DNA of 64,000 nt from Planococcus chinensis (GCF_020071995.1 NZ_JABWTK010000001.1:310001-374000); one strand, 5' to 3'; positions 35,309 through 44,017 are shown, counted from the first letter of the stretch. Notes: generated by a model from the letters alone, not told the origin. Translations and numbers: made by a program.

Positions 35309-35380
35309 CACTCCACCTATTCCACAGGTTCGGAATTTATGGTAGACGGCGGTATAACGGCGAAGAGACTGAAAAAATGA
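35309..35380 (+). pseudogene. C-terminal remnant of an SDR gene
   Basis: The frame reads HSTYSTGSEFMVDGGITAK, almost the same as the C-terminus of the SDR at 34006 (SSYSTGSEFVVDGGMTAQ), and the DNA is similarly close. No SDR core precedes it. It is the stump of a deleted or recombined paralogue. Confidence 0.75.
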
Positions 35381-35418
35381 AACCCGAAGATGATAAAATC
35401 AATCTGCGGGTTTTTCTG
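35381..35418. terminator. Shared terminator upstream of rpoN end
   Basis: AACCCGaAGAT pairs with ATCTgCGGGTT around a 10-base loop, with T-rich sequence on both strands. Confidence 0.65.
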
Positions 35419-35421
35419 TAT

Positions 35422-36717
35422 TTATATCTCTTTACGTCTGCTGGCTGCAGGAATTTTCAGTTCCTCCCGATACTTGCTGATGGTGCGCCTTGAAATGGGG
35501 ATGCCTTTGCATAAAGCCAAATAATCGGCAATTTTTTGGTCGGAGTACGGTTTGTCTTTGTCTTCGTGCGAAATAAAGACCTGTATTAGTGACTTAACCG
35601 AAGTCTGGGACACTTCTTCACCTTCAGCGTTTGTCAGTTTGGAAGGAAATAGCTGCTTTAGCTCAAAAGAGCCGAAAGCAGTTTGAACCACTTTGTTTGA
35701 TACAGCTCGGCTTACCGTGGATTCGTGCATGTCGATTTCTTCTGCAACGTCTTTAAGTGTAAGCGGATTCAAATGGCTGGAACCGTTTTTAAAGAACTTC
35801 TCCTGCCTATTTATAAGGACAGATACTATTTTAATGAGTGTATTACGCCGTTGTTCAATACTGTTAAGCAGCCATTGGACTTTTTGGAACTGAGTCTGGA
35901 GGTAGGAGGATGCGTTATCTTTTGGGCGATGAACCGGCGAATAGAAACTGTTCATCTGGATATCCGGGAGATGGCTGTCATTCAGTTTGAAAGTGAGTTG
36001 GCCATTCATAGTTGCCACAATAATATCCGGTATCACGTATTCCAGAGTGAATGCGCCAAGGAAAGTACAAGGCTTTGGATGAAGTGTCCGAATCAACTGA
36101 TGAATTTTCTTAATTTCCTCTAAGGAAATCTTCATCTTTAAAGATATCTCTTTCCATTTTCGTTCGGCTAGCAAATCCAAGTATTGCTCCACCAGCTTTT
36201 TTGCAGCAGTTTCTTCAGGGTGCAAGTTTTGGAGCTGCAGCAGCAGGCATTCTTTTAAATCTCTGGCACCTATCCCTGTCGGCCCTGCTTTTTGGAGGAG
36301 AAGGATGCCTGCTTCAATCTGGTCTTTGCTGAACGGGACAGGCTGTCCGGACAAATCCAGATAGCCGTTGTCATCCAGATTATAGATTAGAAACTTCAAT
36401 AGCTTTTGCGTGGATTTATCAGAGTAAATAAGTTTAGCGCTGCTGTACAAAGAGTCTCTTGTGATTTCCTCGTTGCCGACAAGTGCTTCAAGCGGCCATT
36501 CTGCGCTTTGCCGAGCAGGATAGGAGCGAAGGGATTCTGTTGTACTAAGGTCTCGATTCTCCTTTTCCTTCAATTCAATGAGCGGGTTTTCTATTTCCTG
36601 TTCCCGGATATAATGTTCAAGCTCGGCAGTTGAATACTGCAGCAGTTCAATCGCCTGCCTTAGCTCAGGAGTCATAGCGATATTCAGTTTTTGTTGCTGC
36701 TGAAGTGTAGTTTTCAT
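35422..36717 (-). CDS. rpoN: RNA polymerase sigma-54 factor
   Basis: 431 residues from ATG 36717 with AAAGGAG upstream. Region I is Gln/Leu-rich (LQQQQKLNIAMTPELRQAIE, then LLQYSTAELEHYI), an acidic linker follows, then the core-binding domain. DNA-binding HTH (LKDVAEEIDMHESTVSRAV). The RpoN box is present as ISRRTISKYREELKIPAAS in place of the ARRTVAKYRE consensus. It is equivalent to Bacillus SigL, directing RNA polymerase to -24/-12 promoters that need an AAA+ activator. Its next-door operon has such a promoter (40316-40336) and activator (40457). Confidence 0.96.
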   Translation of the reverse strand: MKTTLQQQQKLNIAMTPELRQAIELLQYSTAELEHYIREQEIENPLIELKEKENRDLSTTESLRSYPARQSAEWPLEALVGNEEITRDSLYSSAKLIYSDKSTQKLLKFLIYNLDDNGYLDLSGQPVPFSKDQIEAGILLLQKAGPTGIGARDLKECLLLQLQNLHPEETAAKKLVEQYLDLLAERKWKEISLKMKISLEEIKKIHQLIRTLHPKPCTFLGAFTLEYVIPDIIVATMNGQLTFKLNDSHLPDIQMNSFYSPVHRPKDNASSYLQTQFQKVQWLLNSIEQRRNTLIKIVSVLINRQEKFFKNGSSHLNPLTLKDVAEEIDMHESTVSRAVSNKVVQTAFGSFELKQLFPSKLTNAEGEEVSQTSVKSLIQVFISHEDKDKPYSDQKIADYLALCKGIPISRRTISKYREELKIPAASRRKEI

Positions 36718-36837
36718 ACTGGGCTCCTTTCGAACAATCACATTCAGAATATGAAGAGATAATTAGCGATATTGTAACATGTTTCTTAATAAATTTTCGT
36801 AATAGATTAACAATAGTCAAAGGAAGCAATAAACATA

Positions 36838-36874
36838 TAAAAAGAGCCAGCCGTTCTCAAGAGCGGCTGGCTTC
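36838..36874 (-). terminator. Terminator of the proline-catabolism operon
   Basis: AGCCAGCCG pairs with CGGCTGGCT (36846-36872) and TTTTT follows on the minus strand. Confidence 0.82.
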
Positions 36875-36882
36875 ATTCTCTA

Positions 36883-38247
36883 TTAATTTAAATTAACTTG
36901 CTCACTTGGAGTATTCGCAATCAGTTCAGTATCTTCCTGCCGGCTCTTTGCAACAAAGAACCCGATAAAAAACCCGATAATGCCAGTGGCAATCCACCCT
37001 GCCCCATTTTCGAAGAGGGGGATAAAGCCGAATGCCCGGTTGATGGCATCGGGCGCAATTCCAGCTTCCTTCAAAGCATCCAATACAGCAACGATGCCGA
37101 CGCCAATCATCGTGCCGATATAGACAGAACGATGTCCTTTAAATAGATTGTTGGCGAAGATCAGGACAATCAAGGCAATGGCCAGCGGGTAAAGCAGCAA
37201 CAGAACCGGTGAAGCCATTGTCAAAATTGTGGTTAAGCCGAAGTTGGTGATGATGAGCCCCATCAGTGCAAACACAATCAGCCACTTTTTATACGAGATG
37301 GATGGCATTAGACGTTCGAAATATTCGGCCACTGCTGACAAACACGCGACATTAGTCGTGATGCCAGTCAGGAAAATGACTGTCCCGATAAGGAAGATGC
37401 CGATCTGGCCGAACAGTACAACTGCACTTTGCGCCAGAACTTCGCCGCCGTTTTCTTTGTAGCCGATTTGGTCGAGGCTGGTAGCGCCTAGCCACGCCAT
37501 TGACACTTGCAGCAGCACCAGGCCGGCGACAGTAATAAGGCCTGCTTGGATGAAGACTTTCGAAATTGTTTTCGGTGACTGAATGCCGATGGCTCCGATT
37601 GATTTGATGAAAATTCCGCCGAAAACAAAAGCGGCGAGTACGTCCATTGTATAATAGCCCTGTGTAAAGCCTTCGAGGAATGCACTGCTGGCGGAGATGT
37701 ATTCGCCCATTGGCTTGCCGAAGCCGCCCATTGGCGTAATCAGTGATTTAGCAATCAGGATAACCAGCAATATGCCAAAAATCGGTGTGATGATTTTCCC
37801 GAGCCGGTCGACGAATTTTGTTGTGTTCCATGACAAGATCACCGTTAAAAGAATAAACAGCACTGAAAAAACAAACAGGAACAGTGTATTGCTTGCGTTT
37901 TCAGCCATCAGCGGAAAAACAGCGATTTCATAAACGACAGAAGTTGTCCGTGGAATTACATAAATCGGTCCAAGTGTTAAAAACAGCAGGATTGAAAAGA
38001 CGATGGCAAAAACCGGGTGCACGCGTGATGCCAGTTTCTCTACGGTCCCGCCGCCGCGTGTCAAAGCGATAATGGCAAGCAGCACCAGGCCGACGCCTGT
38101 CACTAAAAAACCTGCCATGGCAATCCATGTATTGGTGCCTGCCTGCTGGCCGACCATTGGCGCAAAAATGACATTTCCTGCACCTAGGAACATGGCGAAA
38201 AGCATAAATCCGATAGCGAAAATTTGGCTGAATTTAATTGATTCCAT
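36883..38247 (-). CDS. BrnQ-family (LIV-II) cation-coupled amino acid transporter
   Basis: 454 residues with about 12 membrane helices. The opening FMLFAMFLGAGNVIFAPMVG is characteristic of branched-chain amino acid carriers, and GLTTILTMASPVLLLLYPLA is also typical. AAGGGGGAAGG precedes ATG 38247. It is the third gene of a run after proline racemase and proline dehydrogenase, 39 bases downstream of the latter. The context suggests it may import proline, hydroxyproline or D-proline rather than, or besides, Leu/Ile/Val. Confidence 0.88.
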   Translation of the reverse strand: MESIKFSQIFAIGFMLFAMFLGAGNVIFAPMVGQQAGTNTWIAMAGFLVTGVGLVLLAIIALTRGGGTVEKLASRVHPVFAIVFSILLFLTLGPIYVIPRTTSVVYEIAVFPLMAENASNTLFLFVFSVLFILLTVILSWNTTKFVDRLGKIITPIFGILLVILIAKSLITPMGGFGKPMGEYISASSAFLEGFTQGYYTMDVLAAFVFGGIFIKSIGAIGIQSPKTISKVFIQAGLITVAGLVLLQVSMAWLGATSLDQIGYKENGGEVLAQSAVVLFGQIGIFLIGTVIFLTGITTNVACLSAVAEYFERLMPSISYKKWLIVFALMGLIITNFGLTTILTMASPVLLLLYPLAIALIVLIFANNLFKGHRSVYIGTMIGVGIVAVLDALKEAGIAPDAINRAFGFIPLFENGAGWIATGIIGFFIGFFVAKSRQEDTELIANTPSEQVNLN

Positions 38248-38286
38248 CTTAACCTTCCCCCTTGAATGTGTAATATGGAGCGTATA

Positions 38287-39270
38287 TTAGCCTTTTGCTG
38301 ATCCTTTGCTTAAACGGCCAAGCAAGAACATGCCCATTCCCATGCCGATCATTGCATTTGTTTTTTTGTTGAAGGTTTGACGGACGACCAGATTTAAATT
38401 CTGTGGGCGTTCGGCCAAGCGGCGCATAAAATAGCCATACCAGTCGTTGCCGAACGGAACGTACGTACAGAAATTATAACCTTTTTTGGCCAGCTCCAAT
38501 TGAAGATCTTTGCGGAACCCATACAGCATCTGGAATTCAAACTGGCTGTTCGGGATATTATGTTCTTTTACAAACTGCAGTACATGATTGATGATATGGT
38601 GGTCATGTGTTGCAATTGATGTGAACTTTCCGTGAAGCAGGTGGTATTCGATTAATTGGATGTAATTGGTGTCAATTTCCGCTTTTTCCTGATATGCGAG
38701 TTCGGCTGGTTCTTTATAGGCGCCTTTGACGATGCGGAGACGATAATTCTTGTATTTTTCAAGGTCTTCTTCCGCGCGGAAGAAATAGGCTTGGATGACG
38801 GTGCCGATATTGTCGTAATCCTGATGCAATTCTTCGAGAATATCGAATGAAGGCTGCAGATGTGAATGGTCTTCCATATCGAAATTGACAAAAATAGTGT
38901 AATCATGTGCCTTGGCGACAATATCTCGCAAATTTTCCAAGCAGAACTTGTAATCGATATCGAGGCCAAGTTGGGTCGGCTTTAAAGAAATATGGGCATC
39001 CAGCTGGTGCTGGTGAATAGCGTCAATCACTTCTAGAATCTGTTGTTTCGCCTGGAGAGCTTCTTCTTTTTCGAAAACAAACTCTCCAAGATTGTCTATC
39101 GTAGCAGAAATGCCTTCCGCATTTAATTTGCGGATGCTTTCCACCATTTCTTCAATCGTAGTGCCGGCAACGACAGATTGCGCTCCAAGTTTTAAGCCCC
39201 AGCGCTTTGCCGCTCCATTTAGTGCTTTATTCTGTGACAACATCATAAAAAAATCTTTTGTTGCGTTCAT
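38287..39270 (-). CDS. Proline dehydrogenase (FAD)
   Basis: 327 residues, monofunctional PRODH size. The barrel motifs are present: HISLKPTQLGL, NFDMEDHS, VIQAYFFRAEEDL, RLRIVKGAYKEPAE, the FAD region IATHDHHII, and the substrate end VPFGNDWYGYFMRRLAERPQN. It oxidises L-proline (possibly hydroxyproline) to the pyrroline-5-carboxylate level at the membrane, reducing quinone via FAD. GGAGGCG precedes the ATG and the gap to the racemase gene is 16 bases. No P5C dehydrogenase gene lies nearby. Confidence 0.93.
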   Translation of the reverse strand: MNATKDFFMMLSQNKALNGAAKRWGLKLGAQSVVAGTTIEEMVESIRKLNAEGISATIDNLGEFVFEKEEALQAKQQILEVIDAIHQHQLDAHISLKPTQLGLDIDYKFCLENLRDIVAKAHDYTIFVNFDMEDHSHLQPSFDILEELHQDYDNIGTVIQAYFFRAEEDLEKYKNYRLRIVKGAYKEPAELAYQEKAEIDTNYIQLIEYHLLHGKFTSIATHDHHIINHVLQFVKEHNIPNSQFEFQMLYGFRKDLQLELAKKGYNFCTYVPFGNDWYGYFMRRLAERPQNLNLVVRQTFNKKTNAMIGMGMGMFLLGRLSKGSAKG

Positions 39271-39286
39271 TTTTATTCGCCTCCGT

Positions 39287-40270
39287 CTATTTTAATAGAA
39301 AACCTTCTGTAAATGGGTCGGTTACGTCCAATGAAAATTGGTGCATTCCTGTAACCCAAGCAGAACCGGTGATTTTCGGGATGATTGCTTTGTAGTCGCC
39401 AACTTGGGCATCTGCTATTATGGCTCCTTTAAATTTCGAACCAATGATGCTTTCCTGAATGATTTCTTCGTTTTTTGCAAGGGGCAATGTAGCGAGTTTC
39501 GCGCAAGTGCCTGTGCCGCAGGGGGAACGGTCCAACTGGCCGTCACCAAAGACTACGGTGTTTTTATAATGGTGATCGCCGCGTTTCAAACTGAATTCGA
39601 CCAGGTCGACAGTGGAGATGTCCGGAATTTCGGGATGAGCGATGGTTAATTGTTCATTTGCTGCTTTGCGGATTGCAATGCCAAGGCGCGTAATTTGATC
39701 CTGCTCATCGATTGACAGTTCCAGTCCGAACTGTGCGGCATCCACTATGGAAAAGAAACTGCCGCCGAATGCAATGTCCATTTGAACTGGGCCAACCTCA
39801 GCCACATCAACAGATACGTTCTTTAGGAACAAGAAAGACGGGACATTGACGAACGATACTTCTTTCACACGCTCGTTTTCGTAACTGACAAAGCAAGTGA
39901 CGATGCCTGAAGCCGTGTCGAGAAGCAAGCGGTCTTTCTTTTCGATGAGGCCATGGTCGATTGCAACCGTTACAGAAGCAATCGTCCCGTGCCCGCACAT
40001 ATTCAAGTAACCGCCAGAATCCATGAATAGAACCCCAAGGTCACATTCCGGATTGCAAGGCTTTGTCAAAATGGCGCCGAACATATTGAGGTGCCCCCGC
40101 GGTTCATGCATCAATAGTTTTCGAATGGAATCAAGGTGGGTTTGCATGTACTGCTTTTTTTGCATCATAGTGTCACCCTGGATTTCAGGGATCCCATCAA
40201 TAACGATGCGGGCAGCTTCTCCCATCGTATGGGCATCTATTGTTTGGATTAGTTGCTCAGAAACAATCAT
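39287..40270 (-). CDS. Proline racemase/4-hydroxyproline 2-epimerase family enzyme
   Basis: 327 residues. Both catalytic cysteines are present, in NMCGHGTI and DRSPCGTGTCAK, which marks a racemase/epimerase rather than the dehydratase branch that loses the first Cys. It converts D- to L-proline or trans-4-hydroxy-L-proline to the cis-D form. The following dehydrogenase gene suggests the product is fed into oxidation. GAAGGAGG precedes ATG 40270. It is the first gene behind the sigma-54 promoter. Confidence 0.92.
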   Translation of the reverse strand: MIVSEQLIQTIDAHTMGEAARIVIDGIPEIQGDTMMQKKQYMQTHLDSIRKLLMHEPRGHLNMFGAILTKPCNPECDLGVLFMDSGGYLNMCGHGTIASVTVAIDHGLIEKKDRLLLDTASGIVTCFVSYENERVKEVSFVNVPSFLFLKNVSVDVAEVGPVQMDIAFGGSFFSIVDAAQFGLELSIDEQDQITRLGIAIRKAANEQLTIAHPEIPDISTVDLVEFSLKRGDHHYKNTVVFGDGQLDRSPCGTGTCAKLATLPLAKNEEIIQESIIGSKFKGAIIADAQVGDYKAIIPKITGSAWVTGMHQFSLDVTDPFTEGFLLK

Positions 40271-40315
40271 TTGGGTGCCTCCTTCGAATAATGAATTCGC
40301 TTACATAACTAGTAA

Positions 40316-40336
40316 TATGCAAGAAGCGTGCCAACT
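40316..40336 (-). promoter_or_regulatory. Sigma-54 (-24/-12) promoter
   Basis: On the minus strand TTGGCACGCTTCTTGCATA matches the consensus YTGGCACGnnnnTTGCW exactly, with correct GG-GC spacing. It lies 46 bases upstream of the racemase ATG. Confidence 0.92.
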
Positions 40337-40398
40337 TTCAAAAACCCATTGGAATAAACATTAAAAGAATTTTCTGTCTCTCAAATATGTACAGAGTG

Positions 40399-40414
40399 TT
40401 TACAAGTGTGTAAA
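40399..40414. promoter_or_regulatory. Candidate activator binding site (UAS)
   Basis: TTTACA-4-TGTAAA inverted repeat about 70 bases upstream of the -24 element, in the divergent leader of the activator gene. Distance and symmetry suit a Fis-type HTH dimer. Confidence 0.45.
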
Positions 40415-40456
40415 GTGTTAATTAACAGAAGGTCTACAAGAGAGCAGGTGGCAATC

Positions 40457-41824
40457 ATGAAAAGCGAGGCAGAAAAGAATGGCCAATATTATTTAGAGGC
40501 TTTGCTTGAAACAACATCGGAAGCAATTTCCATCGTGAATGAAGAGGGAGAAGTACAATATTGGAACGATAAAGCGGAAAGCCTGTATGGTATTTCAAAA
40601 GAAAAAATTGTTGGGGAAAAGATAAACAAATTCTTTGAGAAAGAGGACTTGAAATTACTTGAGATTTTAAAAACCCGTGAGCCGGTGTTCAATGTATATC
40701 ATCAGCCGCGTCCAGACAAACATGTCCGAATCAGCTCATCGCCGATATTCAATGCGTCAGGCGCACTGGTAGGAGCGGTAGCCATTGACCAAGACATTTC
40801 TAATATTGTGCAGCTCAATGAAAAACTGTCACTGACGACAACGGAACTTCAAAAAGTTAAGCAGCAATATAATCTAAAAGCACAGAATGGACCGCTATCA
40901 AACATCAAAGGACAAAGTCCGGCTTTGCAGACCATTAAGAATCTGACGCTAAAAGTGGCGAAGACCAATGCTACAGTTTTAATTCAAGGAGAAAGCGGGG
41001 TCGGAAAAGAGCTGTTTGCCCAAGGCATCCATGAAGCCAGTGCCCGGAGCAATGAAGCATTCATTCCAATCAATTGCGGAGCGATCCCGGAAGCGCTGTT
41101 CGAGAGCGAATTTTTCGGTTATGAGAAAGGTTCGTTTACCGGAGCAGATAAGAACGGCAAGGCAGGGAAAGTGGAGAAGGCAAACGGCGGGACGCTATTT
41201 CTGGATGAGGTGGGCATGTTGCCGCTGGATATGCAGGTTAAACTGCTGCGTGTCCTTCAGGAACGTGAAGTATCCCGAATCGGCAGCCATTCGCCGATTA
41301 AAGTGGATATCCGGATTGTTGCTGCAACTAACAGCGATTTAGAAAAAATGGTCAGAAAGGGACAGTTCCGGGAAGATTTATATTATCGTTTGAACGTCGT
41401 TACGCTGAAAATTCCGCCGCTGCGCGAAAGAGTAGAAGACATTCCGGTGCTGATGGAAAACTTTCTCCATGAATTTACCTTTAATCACCATAAAGAGCCA
41501 CCTGTCATTTCAGAAAAGGCCATTGAGCTTTGTGTGAACTATGATTGGCCGGGGAATATCCGTGAGTTGCGGAATGTGGTAGAACGAATGGTCATCCTTA
41601 TTGATGGCTCGTCCATCAAGCCGGAAAATCTCCGATATATCATGCCTCGAATTTCAGAAGAGACAAAGCAAGGTGGATTGGCACAAGAGAAAAATCAATT
41701 GGAAAAAGAGCGCATTGCACAAGCATTGCTTGAAACTTATGGAAACAAAAGTGCAGCTGCAAAGCTGCTTGGAATTTCCCGCGTCAGCTTATACAAGAAA
41801 ATCAGCCAGTACGGAATTAACTGA
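40457..41824 (+). CDS. Sigma-54-dependent activator (PAS-AAA+-Fis)
   Basis: 455 residues from ATG 40457 (AGGTGG upstream; the GTG 40406 frame overlaps the UAS and is rejected). A PAS sensor domain (about 10-115) is followed by the AAA+ domain: Walker A GESGVGKE, sigma-54 contact loop GSFTGA (GAFTGA variant), Walker B GGTLFLDE, and R-finger region. The C-terminal Fis-type HTH is GNKSAAAKLLGISRVSLYKK. It should bind upstream of the divergent promoter and drive open-complex formation when proline or hydroxyproline is sensed. The PAS ligand is unknown. Confidence 0.95.
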   Translation: MKSEAEKNGQYYLEALLETTSEAISIVNEEGEVQYWNDKAESLYGISKEKIVGEKINKFFEKEDLKLLEILKTREPVFNVYHQPRPDKHVRISSSPIFNASGALVGAVAIDQDISNIVQLNEKLSLTTTELQKVKQQYNLKAQNGPLSNIKGQSPALQTIKNLTLKVAKTNATVLIQGESGVGKELFAQGIHEASARSNEAFIPINCGAIPEALFESEFFGYEKGSFTGADKNGKAGKVEKANGGTLFLDEVGMLPLDMQVKLLRVLQEREVSRIGSHSPIKVDIRIVAATNSDLEKMVRKGQFREDLYYRLNVVTLKIPPLRERVEDIPVLMENFLHEFTFNHHKEPPVISEKAIELCVNYDWPGNIRELRNVVERMVILIDGSSIKPENLRYIMPRISEETKQGGLAQEKNQLEKERIAQALLETYGNKSAAAKLLGISRVSLYKKISQYGIN

Positions 41825-41900
41825 ATCTAAGAAGGAAACCCTGATTTTAAAGAAGACAGCACAGAACGAAGATGCGCCATAATTTCGACAAATTCAAGAG

Positions 41901-41928
41901 TTCACAGACTACTTGTCTAGGTTATAAT
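41901..41928 (+). promoter_or_regulatory. Sigma-A promoter for the riboswitch transcript
   Basis: TTCACA (41901-41906), 16 bases, TATAAT (41923-41928). The transcript would start about 30 bases before the aptamer. Confidence 0.6.
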
Positions 41929-41959
41929 ATTAATAACAACTCAATAGACTTTTGACTTT

Positions 41960-42060
41960 ATGTCGAAGGGGAGTAGCTGTAGGGAAACCTATTTCACAGT
42001 CGTCATTACATGGTTCGTAGCCATCGGATGTGATAGCAGATAATTTTGCTTAGCGAGACC
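41960..42060 (+). ncRNA. yybP-ykoY manganese riboswitch
   Basis: The leader holds the class signatures GGGGAGTAGC at 41968-41977 and GTAGCCATCGGATGTGATAGC at about 42018-42036 in two pieces, then GCTTAGCGAGACC at the 3' end. Together these form the Mn2+-binding L1/L3 junction. A terminator follows, so Mn2+ binding probably promotes read-through into the transporter gene. Confidence 0.88.
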
Positions 42061-42091
42061 TTTGCCTTTTATTAGGCAGGGGTCTTTTTTG
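42055..42091 (+). terminator. Riboswitch-controlled terminator
   Basis: AGACC and TGCC pair with GGCA and GGTCT around TTTTATTA, followed by T6. It ends 27 bases before the TerC start. Confidence 0.85.
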
Positions 42092-42117
42092 TTGGCAAAA
42101 TTAAAGGAGGATAAGAG

Positions 42118-42876
42118 ATGGAAGCAATTTTATTGGAGTATTTATGGGTCTTGCTGGTCCTGGTCGCATTGGAAGGCTTGCTCGCTGCCGATAATGCGGT
42201 AGTTATGGCAGTTATGGTGAAGCACTTGCCGAAAGAGCAGCAAAAAAGGGCGTTGTTTTACGGGTTGATGGGGGCATTTGTGTTCCGGTTTGCAGCGCTG
42301 TTCATGATTACCTTGTTGGTGGATGTATGGCAGATCCAGGCGCTCGGAGCCGCGTATCTATTGTTTATCGCATTCAAGCACATTTACGATCAGCGGAAAG
42401 GGAAAGAGCATTCCCTCGAGCCGGAATCGACAAAAGGGTCCGGCTTCTGGATGACGGTATTGAAAGTTGAATTGGCGGATATCGCCTTTGCGATCGATTC
42501 GATGCTGGCAGCCGTCGCGCTGGCGATTACGTTGCCGCATCTGGGCGATTTTGAAATCGGTGGGATCAACGGCGGCCAGTTTGCTGTCATGCTTGCCGGC
42601 GGATTGGTCGGCATCATCATCATGCGTTTTGCTGCCCACAAATTCGTCAAGCTCCTGGCAAACTACCCGCAACTGGAAACCACCGCTTTTGTCATTGTCG
42701 GTTGGGTGGGCGTCAAGCTGACCGTCCTCACCTTAGGTCACGAAAAGCTCGGGATTCTGCCGTATGACTTTGCCCATTCGACAGAATGGAAGCTCATTTT
42801 CTGGGGCGTCCTGCTTGGAATCGTCGCAGTCGGCGCGTTGATCAGTGTGAAGAAAAAGAAAGAAAAGGCAGCGTAA
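42118..42876 (+). CDS. TerC-family membrane protein, probable Mn2+ exporter
   Basis: 252 residues with seven or so membrane helices. Acidic intramembrane motifs typical of TerC are present: EGLLAADNAVVMA and ELADIAFAIDSMLAA. It resembles Bacillus YkoY (MeeY) and YceF in length and leader control. Members export manganese and help metallate secreted enzymes. AAAGGAGG at 42103-42110 gives the start. The Mn riboswitch upstream supports the substrate. Confidence 0.9.
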   Translation: MEAILLEYLWVLLVLVALEGLLAADNAVVMAVMVKHLPKEQQKRALFYGLMGAFVFRFAALFMITLLVDVWQIQALGAAYLLFIAFKHIYDQRKGKEHSLEPESTKGSGFWMTVLKVELADIAFAIDSMLAAVALAITLPHLGDFEIGGINGGQFAVMLAGGLVGIIIMRFAAHKFVKLLANYPQLETTAFVIVGWVGVKLTVLTLGHEKLGILPYDFAHSTEWKLIFWGVLLGIVAVGALISVKKKKEKAA

Positions 42877-42897
42877 CGGCGCAGTCCATGAAAAACG

Positions 42898-42933
42898 AAA
42901 GCCCGCGGATCCATTTCGGATCCGCGGGCTTTT
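42898..42933. terminator. Terminator after TerC gene
   Basis: AAAGCCCGCGGATCC pairs perfectly with GGATCCGCGGGCTTT around ATTTC. It also serves the small gene on the opposite strand. Confidence 0.9.
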
Positions 42934-42954
42934 GCGTGAAGCAGGCCGCATCGT

Positions 42955-43110
42955 TTACTGCCTGCTGTTTTTCATCAGTTTGACGAGTTCATCCAGCCGC
43001 ACGGCAATGTAAATCAAAACCATTGCTCCGACTCCGGCCCAAATGGAATCGTGGAATAAACCCAATAGGACTCCTATTGCAGTATACATTAACAAATTTC
43101 TGTTTATCAA
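42955..43110 (-). CDS. Small membrane protein (51 residues), unknown
   Basis: A short frame from TTG 43110 with AGAGGTG 5-6 bases upstream, ending TAA at 42955. The sequence begins MINRNLLMYTAIGVLLGLFH, runs through DSIWAGVGAMVLIYIAV and ends in a charged tail RLDELVKLMKNSRQ. That gives one or two short membrane helices. The good ribosome binding site, membrane-like composition and shared terminator support it as a real gene. Confidence 0.65.
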   Translation of the reverse strand: MINRNLLMYTAIGVLLGLFHDSIWAGVGAMVLIYIAVRLDELVKLMKNSRQ

Positions 43111-43392
43111 AAAGGCACCTCTTTCATGATTCTTGTTTTCAGATTTGCTTAAAATTAAAACTTATTGGATATTCATACAAATAATTACAATTCTATCATA
43201 GCATAGATAGCCTCTCTGAAAGGTGGACTACAGTAATTCTTGCTCCTTGCGGATGATGATTGTGATTCGCCGGCTTAACGAAGGAAGTTCAGCAATTTCG
43301 GCGTTATTGGAAAAGGAGTTTATTGTCTTCTTTTATACGCATTTCTTCTATATACAGTTAAAGAAGATTGTCTGTATAAGGAGAGGATCGCC
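43111..43392. other. Intergenic region
   Basis: AT-rich space between divergent genes. A plus-strand frame at 43223-43414 overlaps the next gene, has atypical composition and is not credited. No repeat or RNA structure was recognised. Confidence 0.4.
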
Positions 43393-43833
43393 ATGGCCAA
43401 AGAGGTTTACCTGAGAAAGATTATTCACGATACCTACGGGGAATTGTATCAGTTTTTCGAACTGGATCCGGCAAGCGGCGAACAACGGGCGGTGTCTCCG
43501 TTTGAAGCAGGGATGTTCAGGGAATTTGAGCAGGAACCGGAACTGCTGTACATCCAGTCAAAGCGCGGGGCGGACGCCGCCGGTTACTGCAAAGGGCAGT
43601 GCTTCGTCGTTAAACAGGGATCGAAATTCGCTGCCACGACTTCTCCGAAATGCCCGAAGAAATACGTCCGGTCCCGGGAGAAACTGGTGCTTGAGAAGCG
43701 GCTCATTCCGTTTCAAAATCAGCTGCTGGTGATGGAAGACATCGAATTCGATTCGCCGCAGGCGGCCATGGGGGCCGCAATCGGCGGCTGGGTGAGAAGT
43801 GCGCATGACTGGAAAGAAAAGCCGGGCACTTAA
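43393..43833 (+). CDS. DUF4357 domain protein
   Basis: 146 residues, AAGGAGAGG 6 bases before the ATG. The C-terminal part has the DUF4357 pattern: RGADAAGYCKGQCFVVKQGS, a central RSREKLVLEKRLI, then IEFDSPQAAMGAAIGGWVRS and HDWKE. This domain often sits at the end of restriction/GIY-YIG or methylase-associated proteins; here it is nearly free-standing with an N-terminal region of about 50 residues. Function unknown. Confidence 0.78.
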   Translation: MAKEVYLRKIIHDTYGELYQFFELDPASGEQRAVSPFEAGMFREFEQEPELLYIQSKRGADAAGYCKGQCFVVKQGSKFAATTSPKCPKKYVRSREKLVLEKRLIPFQNQLLVMEDIEFDSPQAAMGAAIGGWVRSAHDWKEKPGT

Positions 43834-43893
43834 CTGCTGAACGGATCGGATCCGTTCTGGGGATGGCCGTGAAAAGTTTATAAAAAATGAATG

Positions 43894-43936
43894 AAAAGAG
43901 GGCTTCTTAGAATTTATTCGGGAGAGCCCTCTTTTT
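43894..43936 (+). terminator. Terminator after DUF4357 gene
   Basis: AAAAGAGGGCT pairs with AGCCCTCTTTT around a 20-base loop. Confidence 0.75.
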
Positions 43937-44017
43937 CTGTGCAATTTTACATCGGCCATTGTAAGGTTAATGGTAGAAGGACTATAAAATACATATGGAC
44001 AAAAGGAGAGGAAGCAA

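Noticed and set aside
43223-43414. 63-residue plus-strand frame before the DUF4357 gene
   Set aside because: Overlaps the well-supported next gene and has Phe/Ile-rich, unpatterned sequence.
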